NCBI RefSeq assembly: GCF_017916325.1
Contig: NC_090165.1
Location: forward strand, 806,001-870,000
Direction of reading: 5' to 3'
From: Leishmania martiniquensis
Lineage: Eukaryota; Euglenozoa; Kinetoplastea; Trypanosomatida; Trypanosomatidae
Length of the DNA stretch: 64,000 nt
Numbering within the stretch: the stretch's first letter is position 1; each line of letters starts with the position of its first letter. This document shows positions 40,201 through 48,027 of the stretch, in pieces. The translations under genes and the position numbers were made by a program. The notes under the pieces were generated by a model that was given only the letters and a program-made list of their open reading frames with translations, was not told the DNA's origin and ran no database searches.

Positions 40201-41070
40201 CAGCAGCGGTGCGTCAAGGCAAGAGAGCAAGGAAGACGGCTTCAGCTTTGGAATGATACGGGCCGCGTACACATCCAAGATACGCCGCGCGAAGTCACCG
40301 TCTCCTGCGACGCAGGCTAGAAATTTGGGTGTGTTGTCCACAAAAGACTCAAAGACGGCGCGGCACTCCTCGGAGAGCGGCGCCTCCAGCATCGAGTGCA
40401 TGAGGGCACGCGGAACAGCCGTGCCGCGGCAACGAGATTCGCCGCTATCATCAACGTGCATGACGTCTCTTATGCTCTTCAAGCCGCCTTTCCCGCTCGC
40501 GCGCTTGCTGCTGCACCCCGTGGCGGAAGAGTCAAACGCCGGCATCCGAAGAAATCGGCGCATGTGCGCCGGTGTCAAGGTGCGTGTGAGCAACAAGACG
40601 GTAAAGAGAGTCACCTCATTTTCCACCTCCGCATCATTGCGGTCGTGCTCGCTTGACTCCACGGTCGACGCGCCAGCGGCTGTGTGCGGCATACGTGAGT
40701 CTGCCGGCGAAGAGCTCTTTTGAACACCAAGGACCTCTTCTGCGTCCCGCAGCAGGTATGAGATGGGATACAGGGAGAGAGAGCTAGCGTGTGCGGCCGC
40801 CAGCAGCAAAGGACGATAAAGCCGAAGACAGGGTGTGTGGTTCGGTGTGCCTTCCCTGAGAGAGGCACAGAGAACAGGCAGCGTCGTCGTCACCTCACTG
40901 ACGCCGTCCAGGGACTTGAGCTTGCCAGCCGCCACGACGCTCATGAGTGTCTCCTGCACCGCTTTCGCCTTGCCGACGAGGTCATCTGGGGCATCGATAG
41001 GAAAAGGGGGCCGCCCGAGCGCGTCATCGAAGTCTTTGATAACCCGGCATGCTTCCGTCCTCCAGTCCAT
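37219..41070 (-). CDS. Large unknown coiled-coil protein (1283 aa)
   Basis: The frame is open to 41214 but the first ATG is 41070 (MDWRTEACRVIKDFDDALGR). Residues 1-840 are Leu/Ala/Ser-rich and look like a helical, perhaps HEAT-like, scaffold, with a disordered basic insert (RSTSRPHDESASGRAAKSKR...) around 510-560. Residues about 850-995 are a long charged coiled coil rich in Glu/Arg/Ala. A compact C-terminal module near 1130-1240 (FCYEDGDEFGRVPDVLPVLR; FERMRDRGLVRIRGD; LTLLGFRYHYPF) may be a winged-helix-like fold. The final residues are acidic (EEEDEEASAPRSP). I do not recognise the family. The architecture suggests a structural or assembly factor, but this is only inference. Confidence 0.85.
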   Translation of the reverse strand: MDWRTEACRVIKDFDDALGRPPFPIDAPDDLVGKAKAVQETLMSVVAAGKLKSLDGVSEVTTTLPVLCASLREGTPNHTPCLRLYRPLLLAAAHASSLSLYPISYLLRDAEEVLGVQKSSSPADSRMPHTAAGASTVESSEHDRNDAEVENEVTLFTVLLLTRTLTPAHMRRFLRMPAFDSSATGCSSKRASGKGGLKSIRDVMHVDDSGESRCRGTAVPRALMHSMLEAPLSEECRAVFESFVDNTPKFLACVAGDGDFARRILDVYAARIIPKLKPSSLLSCLDAPLLDYYVDIVAASQRTGHSTLLSSPEIREVALRAWDAARLCRLSSAAVSRPIGAEDAMASLVVYVFLYRIYCDLSEGEAPTVAESSSGATANVEASVSVIEAQLIAAVCKASKTVLLADRTSSSCASLSSAYLQSKTGVLLVEGSVVPPALEPLEAFGHLLLSRRAAVALWRKELWHLLEKESECAKVARTAASASAALLETSVVSVVEGALRSSPRPDPGTRSTSRPHDESASGRAAKSKRKHKSASSHIGKGSQAHATSGLPDSRQQQGDGDTPEAPPAPVPFSELLSGCCICLLLAELLRSGAEAPDAEGVNSEHTADYQYGRVLDCAVRAYAYLLQYQSQRLKAALWYNFRTFLTCQVWEWAKLVSSSDNEDCPTKYLPFMQRLLSAPSSLTVWTALTTDTASMWWLSPLLLPAYLSASCIPSAAAEMLSQVLWRRPCHALWMAVLRAAAHGESVVGGAAASRHMAKASSPLQEHLHPVSATFLLGVLCSQWSDAVFADVAECVAAGAAGGGDGGVLMASLIRMRTSEACANEGTVPLACDVALECVSASLSQQGLQRLLDKVEALQAEHIATSNLERQEAREEGLKRVQEQLQESRALSEAHRAFWETAQAQRAERMAEQQHVQVELQRRRAARDTRLRDEAAALERKRQIALETLRRKAVQTRAEADAARQRRFSSYQRRLQSEYRVSTFLEHLQLSSARVIEAREALRTIIDNITPDDLLEYIVSGTAKVPADMLGEEDDADAVDGVRAIGAALGKGSAAGAGFQAARQAPGLASPDHQATGQRRDFWEDVMGDTRTHGRTFPQGGDESIDRRMLDIAPESAGSTGAAASHQRSFHARIAPLMDLFCYEDGDEFGRVPDVLPVLRLRMASRVWPSPQVQSLGFADVHEAFERMRDRGLVRIRGDVAQLTLLGFRYHYPFHNPEGMLEVHLREARDRVRALVKAQREWLRGRNASNEASEGDSDIVEEEDEEASAPRSPDRLLPELEFGI

Positions 41071-41709
41071 CGTAGAGGAATGGGGTGGGAGAGTGGGAGG
41101 CTGAAAGGGAGGAGTGTGCGCATGCGGGGTGGGCGTGCCACACACTTTGTTATCTGTGAAGGCTGAGGGGACCGAAAGAAGAGCCCAGTGACAGCGCGGG
41201 CCAGCGAAAGTCAAGCGAAATGAAAGAGGTCCACCGCCTGAAACGCCCAGCCGCTCACGAAGCGATCACGAGTAAGAGAGAGAGAGAGCGGGAGAGAGAG
41301 AAAGAAAAAAAGAGGGGAAGGTGAAGGTCAGAAGAACGCATGCATGGCGGCGAGAGCACATTCCGCCTCGCAGCCTCGAGGGGACCAATGTGTCAGAAGG
41401 AGGCGTAGGCGGTAAGGGGGAGATCTTTCTTGTACTCCATTGAATGCTCTTCTTGCCTTTTCGATATGTTTCCTGCTGTCCGTGGCCGTCCTCATAGGGC
41501 TTATACGCAATGGCGGAAGGGCACCACAGACATGCATGCACACCAAAGTCAACGATAGACGACAAACAGAGCGGCCAACAACAAACACGGAACCCTCGCC
41601 GCACCCGCCGCTTCCTGCACCACCGCCACTACCCGGGCCCGCGCCACCTCGTATCCGCCTTTGCAGAGCGCATGAGGGGACAAGGGCGGGATAAGGGTAG
41701 TGCACGGTG
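41071..41709. other. Intergenic spacer, 0.64 kb
   Basis: Holds the purine-rich (RNA pyrimidine) tract for the coiled-coil gene and a CCG/CCA-rich stretch at about 41595-41650. No gene seen. Confidence 0.7.
41254..41321 (-). promoter_or_regulatory. Candidate trans-splice acceptor for the 1283-aa gene
   Basis: About 50 nt of nearly uninterrupted purine on the + strand (41271-41321), with AG (CT at 41254-41255) 16 nt further downstream. Predicted 5'UTR is about 183 nt. One of the strongest such tracts in the window. Confidence 0.5.
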
Positions 41710-43110
41710 CTACAGTGCCTCACCGATGCTCTTTCCATCGTTGCTGGAAGGCGACACACGAAAAACTTGATCCAGCGCAGGGCCCTCCAGAAGGTATAAC
41801 TGAGAAAAGGATGCGCTCTCCGCCTCTGGTAGCAAGGGATGGTCGCATGCGACAGAGAAGGCGCGAAGAAACTTGAGCTGCAAATGGCATAGCTCCAGCG
41901 CGTTGCGCAGTACATCTGCGAGGGGACGGCGCGTCATTGGGCGATCGCGATCGGCTCTGCTCTCGTCCCCGCCATAGAGAGCTTTGCGGCGGTGCAAGAG
42001 GTCGCGTACACCTAGTGGCGCCTCCTCTTGGGCCACGATAAGCATCGTTCCGACGCCGACAACTTTGTTGATGGCGAGCGAGCGCACGAACTCCGCCCAC
42101 TGCTGACTAGTACTGAGGAACTTAGGATGGCATTCAATGTACACGACGTCCTGCTGGTGCCGTACCCGCAGCTCGGCTGGGTCGCAGCAGACTGTCTCAC
42201 ACGCCCTGAACACAGAGGCGGAGTGGTTACAGATGAGGTTCTCCCGCGCCCACTCCAGAGACGCCTCCTCGCGGTGAACGACGGTTACGTGCTTCGCCGT
42301 CATGACCGCATTCATCGAGGCCGAGCCGCTGCGGTCGTATATCGTGAGCACGCGCTTGCCCTTTCCCAAATCGCGTAGCATGCGGCGGATACGGCGATGG
42401 GCCGGATTAATGAGGAATAAGTTTTCTGTTGACGGCATCCGCATGTCGGGCCTTAGCCAGAGGTGACTCACACCGCCCTCAACGTACATCGAGGGAAGCG
42501 GAATAGTTGGCGTGATGAGTGAGACTCGAGCTGCGTCGCCGAGGGTCGGGGTATCCAAGAGTACATCCTCTGCGCCGCGGCGAGAAAGAAAGTCCAACAA
42601 GGGCGGCACGAGCCGCTCCGCTCCAACCGATGTTGCCACGATGCGTACAAAGCACTCGGAGAAAACGTCGACGAAGAGGGAGGGCAGGCTGTCCGCGTAT
42701 CCATTAACGATACGATAGGTGTTGCTCTGTGTTTGAGGGAGGATGCGGCGCCGCCGCTCCCACGCCTCGTGGACACGGGCCATGAAAAAATCCTCGCTGA
42801 TTGTTGGTAGCATTGCGGCCGAGCTTGGTGTCATGTCAAACACGTCCACGCGCTTCAGATGAGGCTCGTAGAAGCCCAGTGCCACCAACGAGTGATCATC
42901 TCGGCGGACCTCGACGATGCGGCCAGCCTCCAGCTCACGCTTGGCAAACTCGACACTGCTGGGGTGAAAGAACCGAAGTGGGAGATCGCACCGCCGACGC
43001 CGCGTGATCAGCCGGTGCTGCGAGGGCTGCAGGCGCAACTGCGGGAATTTGTGCGCCGCCTGAATACGACCGGCGGTCAGGGGCGCCACCACCTTTGCGT
43101 GCATACTCAT
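41710..43110 (-). CDS. PUA + SAM-methyltransferase-like protein (RlmI-like), catalytic motifs degraded
   Basis: A 466-residue protein. The frame is open to 43266 without ATG; the first is 43110 (MSMHAKVVAPL). Residues ~20-95 resemble the PUA domain of RlmI-type rRNA cytosine methyltransferases (FHPSSVEFAKRELEAGRIVE). NTYRIVNGYADSLPSLFVD near 165 fits the family's linker (usually RLVNGE.DGLPGL.VD). The Rossmann segment KRVLTIYDRSGSASMNAV near 250-270 stands where DxFxxxGxFS should be. The acidic end of strand 2 is replaced (VVHREEASLEWARENL). The catalytic DPP loop is ECHPKF near 326. The fold is likely retained, but SAM binding or activity is doubtful. An RNA-binding factor derived from an rRNA methyltransferase is plausible. 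Confidence 0.75.
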   Translation of the reverse strand: MSMHAKVVAPLTAGRIQAAHKFPQLRLQPSQHRLITRRRRCDLPLRFFHPSSVEFAKRELEAGRIVEVRRDDHSLVALGFYEPHLKRVDVFDMTPSSAAMLPTISEDFFMARVHEAWERRRRILPQTQSNTYRIVNGYADSLPSLFVDVFSECFVRIVATSVGAERLVPPLLDFLSRRGAEDVLLDTPTLGDAARVSLITPTIPLPSMYVEGGVSHLWLRPDMRMPSTENLFLINPAHRRIRRMLRDLGKGKRVLTIYDRSGSASMNAVMTAKHVTVVHREEASLEWARENLICNHSASVFRACETVCCDPAELRVRHQQDVVYIECHPKFLSTSQQWAEFVRSLAINKVVGVGTMLIVAQEEAPLGVRDLLHRRKALYGGDESRADRDRPMTRRPLADVLRNALELCHLQLKFLRAFSVACDHPLLPEAESASFSQLYLLEGPALDQVFRVSPSSNDGKSIGEAL

Positions 43111-43485
43111 ACAGAAGCCTTCCGCTACTACGAGAGACCCAGGGACAAACGTGTGGAGGAGAGAGACGGAAAAAGAGATATGAAGGCAGTTTCCGCCCGC
43201 GCCGTGCACAGATCTGACACTTCTCCGTACACCGCTGCTGTCGTCACGCACCGGCAGAGAGGGCAACGCAGGACATCCTTTACACGAAATCAGCCGAAGA
43301 CGGCTTCAGAAAAAATGGGAGAGCGCTGAAGGCAGGAATACATCCTCCCTCCCCCGAACACTGACATCCTTCTGACTCACGCAGCCTTTAAGACAGAGGA
43401 ACCGCCTGTCAGACGTCCAGTCAAGTAGAGATAACAGAATTCCATTTGACAGCAGTTTAACGAGAGGTACGCCGACTAACTCTCG
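43111..43485. other. 5' flank of the methyltransferase-like gene
   Basis: A short purine run (43155-43178 on the + strand) is the likely pyrimidine tract for the 43110 start. No gene seen. Confidence 0.55.
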
Positions 43486-44026
43486 TTCACAGCGTTCGTT
43501 CTCTATTAAGCGGCACACATGAAGCGCACACTGCGCGGCCCCAGCCCTGTCACAGACACAAGGGCGTGGCACGAGGCAGCCGCGCACACGGGCTACACCA
43601 GCGCGCCGACTCCGTCATCAGAAGCACAGCCCCTGCAGCGAGCGAAGCACACGCAGCCCGCCTTGCAGCTCGCTTCACAGCCGCGCCGACGGTGCTGGCC
43701 GACACCCGCGTGCATCCCCTCTCGGGGCGGGTAGGGAGAGGGGGGGAGCAGGCCCTCCTCGCACCAGTAGGCAGAGAGAGGATCTGGCGGCGTGCGCTGG
43801 AGTCGCACTGACACGTTGCCCACCATGCGGATTGTAGATGCGTCCTCCCTGTCGCAGGCACGCTTGACCCTGCCACCGCCACAGGTGGCTTGACAATGGG
43901 CAGGGATAGGGGGAGTGGAGGCTGGCTGGATGCCTCCCAGGGCGAGTGGGGTGGGCACCGGGCCATTACGGTATCCTGCACTAGAGGTGTGTCGCGCCCT
44001 CGTCCTTGTGAAAAGGGGTGCCAGCG
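43486..44026 (-). mobile_element. R2 element copy 1: SIDER2-like retroposon (541 bp)
   Basis: Matches 57491-58031 in the same orientation with one difference (43496/57501). Read in the direction of transcription it contains GTGGCGGTGGCAGGGTCA and GTGTCGGCCAGCACCGTCGG, which from memory resemble Leishmania SIDER2 sequence. The length (~550 bp expected) and 3'UTR position agree. It starts 1163 bp after the stop codon of the SET-domain gene. SIDER2 elements are known to lower mRNA stability of the genes that carry them. There is no coding capacity, and no poly(A) tail or target-site duplication is evident. Confidence 0.7.
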
Positions 44027-45188
44027 CCGGGAAGGCAGAGGATGAGGAGCGGCTGCGGAGCTGGGCAAGAGGAGTAAGACAGCGCAGAGATCAGTCCTCC
44101 GACAAACTCCCTGTCGCGCTCCTGAGATGTCTGCGTCTCAGAAAAAAGATTCTCGAAGGACGCACATACACGCCGAGATGCCTATCGGCCCTTCTCGTCT
44201 GTGGAGGTTCCTAACCCGTGGTAAGGGCTCTCACTCAGAGTGCGAGAGAAGTCGTCAACACCATGCGCCCGTCGCTTTGAGCTCACGCCGTCTATCTCCT
44301 TTGGTCGATACGCGCCGAAGTGTGGGGCTCACCTCGAAAAAAAAGAGAAGGACGTGGGCACGTAGGCGGCCGTCTAGCGTCCATTTCTCAGAAGGGGAAT
44401 GCGTGCGTGTCCGTTAGCGTGGGCTCACACGTTAGCCCTTCATCACCCCACTGCGTGGGTGAAAGGCCCTGTATAGCTAATTCATGTCTTGCTGGCCGTG
44501 AGGGCGTTCTCTCTCTCTGTTTCGAGTAAAGGGAGGGAAGTAAGGCAGCAGACACTGCGTGCGTCGATGGGCCGGCAAAGGCCGCAGAGGGAGGGGCAGG
44601 CGGGGAGCACCATGAAAGGAAAGGCGGGAGGACATATCGACTGTGGCGGGCGGTGAGCGGAGGCGGGGAGGGATACGGGGGTCAACAGTGTGGAAAGAAA
44701 TACCACAATAGCGAAAATCCGACGAAAGAGCCTCCCAGCCGCAGGTAGAGGGGCGGGGGGGGAGCAACCGCTGAGGGCTGTGGTCACCCGGCGTCGCCTT
44801 CGCTCACCCCAAGAGCGAGGGCAGCCTCATCTCTCTGCATATATTCCAGCAGTGCCTTCTCGCACCCTCTAGTGATCTCGCCTTGCTGCCGCCGTCCCCC
44901 TACGTGCAGGTCCGTTTGCAAAAGTGAGTCGTCCCATGACCGCCTTGCTGACACGGAAGAGCGGCCGATGCCCCGCACCGAGTTGTGGAGAGGCGTCCCC
45001 CGCGTAACCCTATACAAGACAAGCAAGGGCGAGGCAGCGCTCCTGCGCCTCTCCGCGGCCTTTTCCAGGGTAGCCATACCGTACGCGTTTGGACGCCCGA
45101 CTCGAGCGCAAAACTCTGTGGTCGATGCGCCTGCAGCGTTGGGCACTCGAGTACACCACACATCTCGGCGTCGCCGTTCCCTTCACCT
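44027..45188. other. Proximal 3' flank of the SET-domain gene
   Basis: Contains frames on both strands of up to 137 codons (44900-45313 minus, 44985-45398 +) that partly overlap the SET gene and have no recognisable features. Treated as 3'UTR. Confidence 0.6.
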
Positions 45189-46268
45189 CTAGTCAGCCCC
45201 CGGCGCATCCATGAGGTACCGCGATGCCCAATCGTGGTCCATGCAAACTTCAGCACCGCCACGGAGAGGCTGACCATGAAGAGGATGCCACGAGCTCGCT
45301 CCGTCGCCGCCACCGACTTGCCGATAGTCTATGGTAATCTCTTCATCGCGGGCGATACGGCGCACTGCACGCACGACGACGGAGCGCTGCGCCGCTGAAA
45401 CCACCACCGCTGCGCCTGGGAAGGTCCCAGAGTGATTCAGTGCGTCCAGCACCGGCGCAAAGACACTACAACTGCTATCCGCTTGACTCGAGATACTGGA
45501 AAGAAGAGGAACCGACAGCACGCGTGAGCGTACCAGGTAAAGGCTTGTAAGCAGTACTGCATCGAGCAACGACGGAGATTTGTCTAGGAAGTGGAATTCC
45601 GGGTTGCTGGCATGCGTCAAGATGGCGTCGCGGAGGTTGTTAGACAGCTGCTCGAGGCATAGGTGCGCCTCCGCAGAGGAAGCATCGCTGTAGAGGGACT
45701 CGACTCCCCACTTCAGAACGTCCTCGAACGGCAAGCCTGCCACAAACAGGTCCGACAGGTAGTGTGGCGCTGGGCCGATACGATGAAGAAGCCGAGTGGA
45801 AACTGAAAGGGAGAGCGCGTGCGCGTAGAAGTAGCGCAGGGCTGCACTCGTAGCGAGAGCCGCCTCCACCGGGGACAGGGTAAGTGACACAATCGGCGGG
45901 ATGGCAGAGATGCTGCCTCGCACTGATTCGCCCGAGATAGTGCTGCTCAAAGACACGCGGTCGGCGGATGCGTCCGAAGAGAACCTCTGCATCCATGCCC
46001 ACGCCTCAGGAAACAAAGCGACGCCGCGATTGCAGCGTCGCAGAATCCGAAGCCCCTTCACAGTTTCAAAAGAAGGCACCATCGAGGGGTCGCGATTTCG
46101 TAGGGGGCTAAGCTGAGTAATGTAACAGTAGTGGAGGGGTATCGATAGCACCAAGTCGCCGCGGCTGAGTGCTGTCGCTGCAAAGATGCCGCGAATGCCA
46201 TCGTGCCGCCGTCGATGTTGCCGAAACGCACACCAGCGTGCGCCGTGGAGCCGATGCAAGAGGCTCAT
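45189..46268 (-). CDS. SET-domain lysine methyltransferase, SETD3/LSMT type
   Basis: A 359-residue protein from ATG 46268. A split SET domain is visible. The N-terminal part GIRGIFAATALSRGDLVLSI (near 24-43) supplies the SAM-binding G.G.FA motif. A long alpha-helical insert (about 60-240) is typical of the Rubisco-LSMT/SETD3/SETD6 class. FAPVLDALNHSG (near 270-281) carries the NH of the pseudoknot. ARDEEITIDYRQ (near 303-314) supplies the catalytic Tyr region. Only about 45 residues follow, so the C-terminal substrate-binding helical domain usual in this class is missing or minimal. The enzyme should methylate a protein lysine or, as SETD3 does with actin, a histidine; the substrate is unknown. 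Non-histone targets are the norm for this class. Confidence 0.85.
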   Translation of the reverse strand: MSLLHRLHGARWCAFRQHRRRHDGIRGIFAATALSRGDLVLSIPLHYCYITQLSPLRNRDPSMVPSFETVKGLRILRRCNRGVALFPEAWAWMQRFSSDASADRVSLSSTISGESVRGSISAIPPIVSLTLSPVEAALATSAALRYFYAHALSLSVSTRLLHRIGPAPHYLSDLFVAGLPFEDVLKWGVESLYSDASSAEAHLCLEQLSNNLRDAILTHASNPEFHFLDKSPSLLDAVLLTSLYLVRSRVLSVPLLSSISSQADSSCSVFAPVLDALNHSGTFPGAAVVVSAAQRSVVVRAVRRIARDEEITIDYRQVGGGDGASSWHPLHGQPLRGGAEVCMDHDWASRYLMDAPGAD

Positions 46269-47207
46269 GAAGCCCTAAAAAGAAAAACGTCTATTGTGTG
46301 CTGCGTATGGGGAGGAGGGAAGCGAATGCGCTAAAGGCCACAAAGCGGAGAAGCACTCCGTAAACCGATTCGCTGATGCTCTTGCACACTTTTCTTCGCG
46401 ATAGGCGTGCGGGTTCGTTCCTTTCCACCCCCAGTCAGCGTGTCAGCCGCATGTAGTATGGGAAACGAAGTCCTCCTGTTTCTTCAAAGGCACCTTGTCG
46501 TCCGTGTGCGTGCATCTGGGCTGCCAGGGCCCACTTCCATTCGCGCTGTACGGCGTTATGATGACGCCCTGCCCTTTAGTGCAAGATCCTGTGACAGGGC
46601 AACTCAAGAGAAAGACCAACAAAAAGGCAGAGAAGAGTTTGGCGAAGAGAGCCCATAAAGCGATCGAGGACATGGTCCGCCCGGTGATGATGACGAAAAG
46701 AGAGCGTGTGTGCGTCATGCTGAAAGACGACAGCTAAAATACAAGTGGGCACCATCTCGTGAGACACGCCCCCCACCGACACGCCTCCTTTCCTCCGTCC
46801 CCTCATCGTCTATGCCCTGGGCTCACACTACCCGCATCCCCTCTCATCGGTGTACTTGAAAAAAATCCATGTGCACAGCCAGCAGGGGGGTGCGATGGAG
46901 ACCAGAAGGTCCGCCATCATGGAAGGTGACGATCCTCGCGGATGCATATCGTACATGAACAACTAACTTTGCTCTAGTGCGCCAAGTTCCCGTCCGACCG
47001 TACAATCCTGCCTTTAGACCGCCCAGTAGGGGCTCACTCTGCGATACACTCGCACACACACTTCAGTCATCTCCGACAGAAGACATGCTGGTGCGTGCAC
47101 AAGGTGGCCTTCCTTGCCTTTTCTGTTTCTCTGGTCTCCGTGTACTTCGCCTCCTCATGCACATGACCAACGGAGCCCTACTCATCAGTGTTCCACGGCG
47201 TTGAGCT
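46269..47207. other. Intergenic spacer, SET-gene side (part of 3.9-kb gap)
   Basis: A 91-codon minus frame at 46443-46718 begins with ATG and a hydrophobic stretch, but this is what a pyrimidine-rich stretch encodes. I do not accept it as a gene (see findings). Confidence 0.5.
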
Positions 47208-48027
47208 ACTACCTCTTGTATCCGTGTGTGCGTTTACAGGGGCCCGAAGGACAGCCCTCAGAGGGCTCTTGGGCACGGCTGGCGGACTCGTTGGGGCTAG
47301 CGGAGAGGTTAGGGTCGGGGCTGTGCCGACAAGTCGTCGCAGTCCGGATGACGCTTGTGCCGGCTCACGAGGAGCTACGTCGACGGCTCGCCGAGTCGTG
47401 GCGCGGCAGATCCTGTCAGAGGCGTGCGAGCTGACGGAGAGGGCATAGCCCCCATGCTGCCCAGCACTTGGAGCATTCGCCTGCCTATCGAGGGACGTAC
47501 GGGGCTCGCTCGGGCGCACGCGCTATCGGCCACGGCGTGTCGGACACACACGCACACACACGTACAAGAGAAGGGTGGGTGAAAGGGGCAAAATCGGTAG
47601 TGACAACGATACAGAAACGGGCAAGGACATCCATACGAGCTCCAACGGGAGTGCCTGTGCTGGCAGAGGGTGTGTCGCCCTCCCCCCCTCCTCATTCCTG
47701 GCAGAGGCGCAGGTGCTCGGGGAGCCCTCCCCTGAGGCGGAGCCGTGGCCCGCCTCGTCCTCCTCCGGCATCCACGCAGAGCAACCCCTGCTCCCCGCAC
47801 AGCAGACGCGGCCCCGTATCCGCCCTGGAGCAGAGGCCACCGAACGCGGCGTCGTGTGGATGCGGGGCACGAAAGAGCCCCGTGAGACGCACGGTCCGCT
47901 TCGACGGCACGAGGGCCGGCCACCAGACGACCGAGACGCCGCTGCGGTGAGGCAGCCCCAGGGGCAGTGCGTGTGTATGCGTGTCTGCTTCGTCGACTTA
48001 TTCATGAACGGCACGGGTGCGTTGAAG
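47208..48027 (+). repeat. R1 element, copy B (820 bp), inverted relative to copies A and C
   Basis: The exact reverse complement of 15806-16625: read line by line, I find no mismatch or gap over 820 bp. Outside the core the sequences part, although the 11 bases just beyond 47208 differ from copy A only by transitions. It lies 2.2 kb after the stop of the hydrolase-like gene and opposite to the transcription-relative orientation of the other two copies. It encodes nothing credible. Confidence 0.96.
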
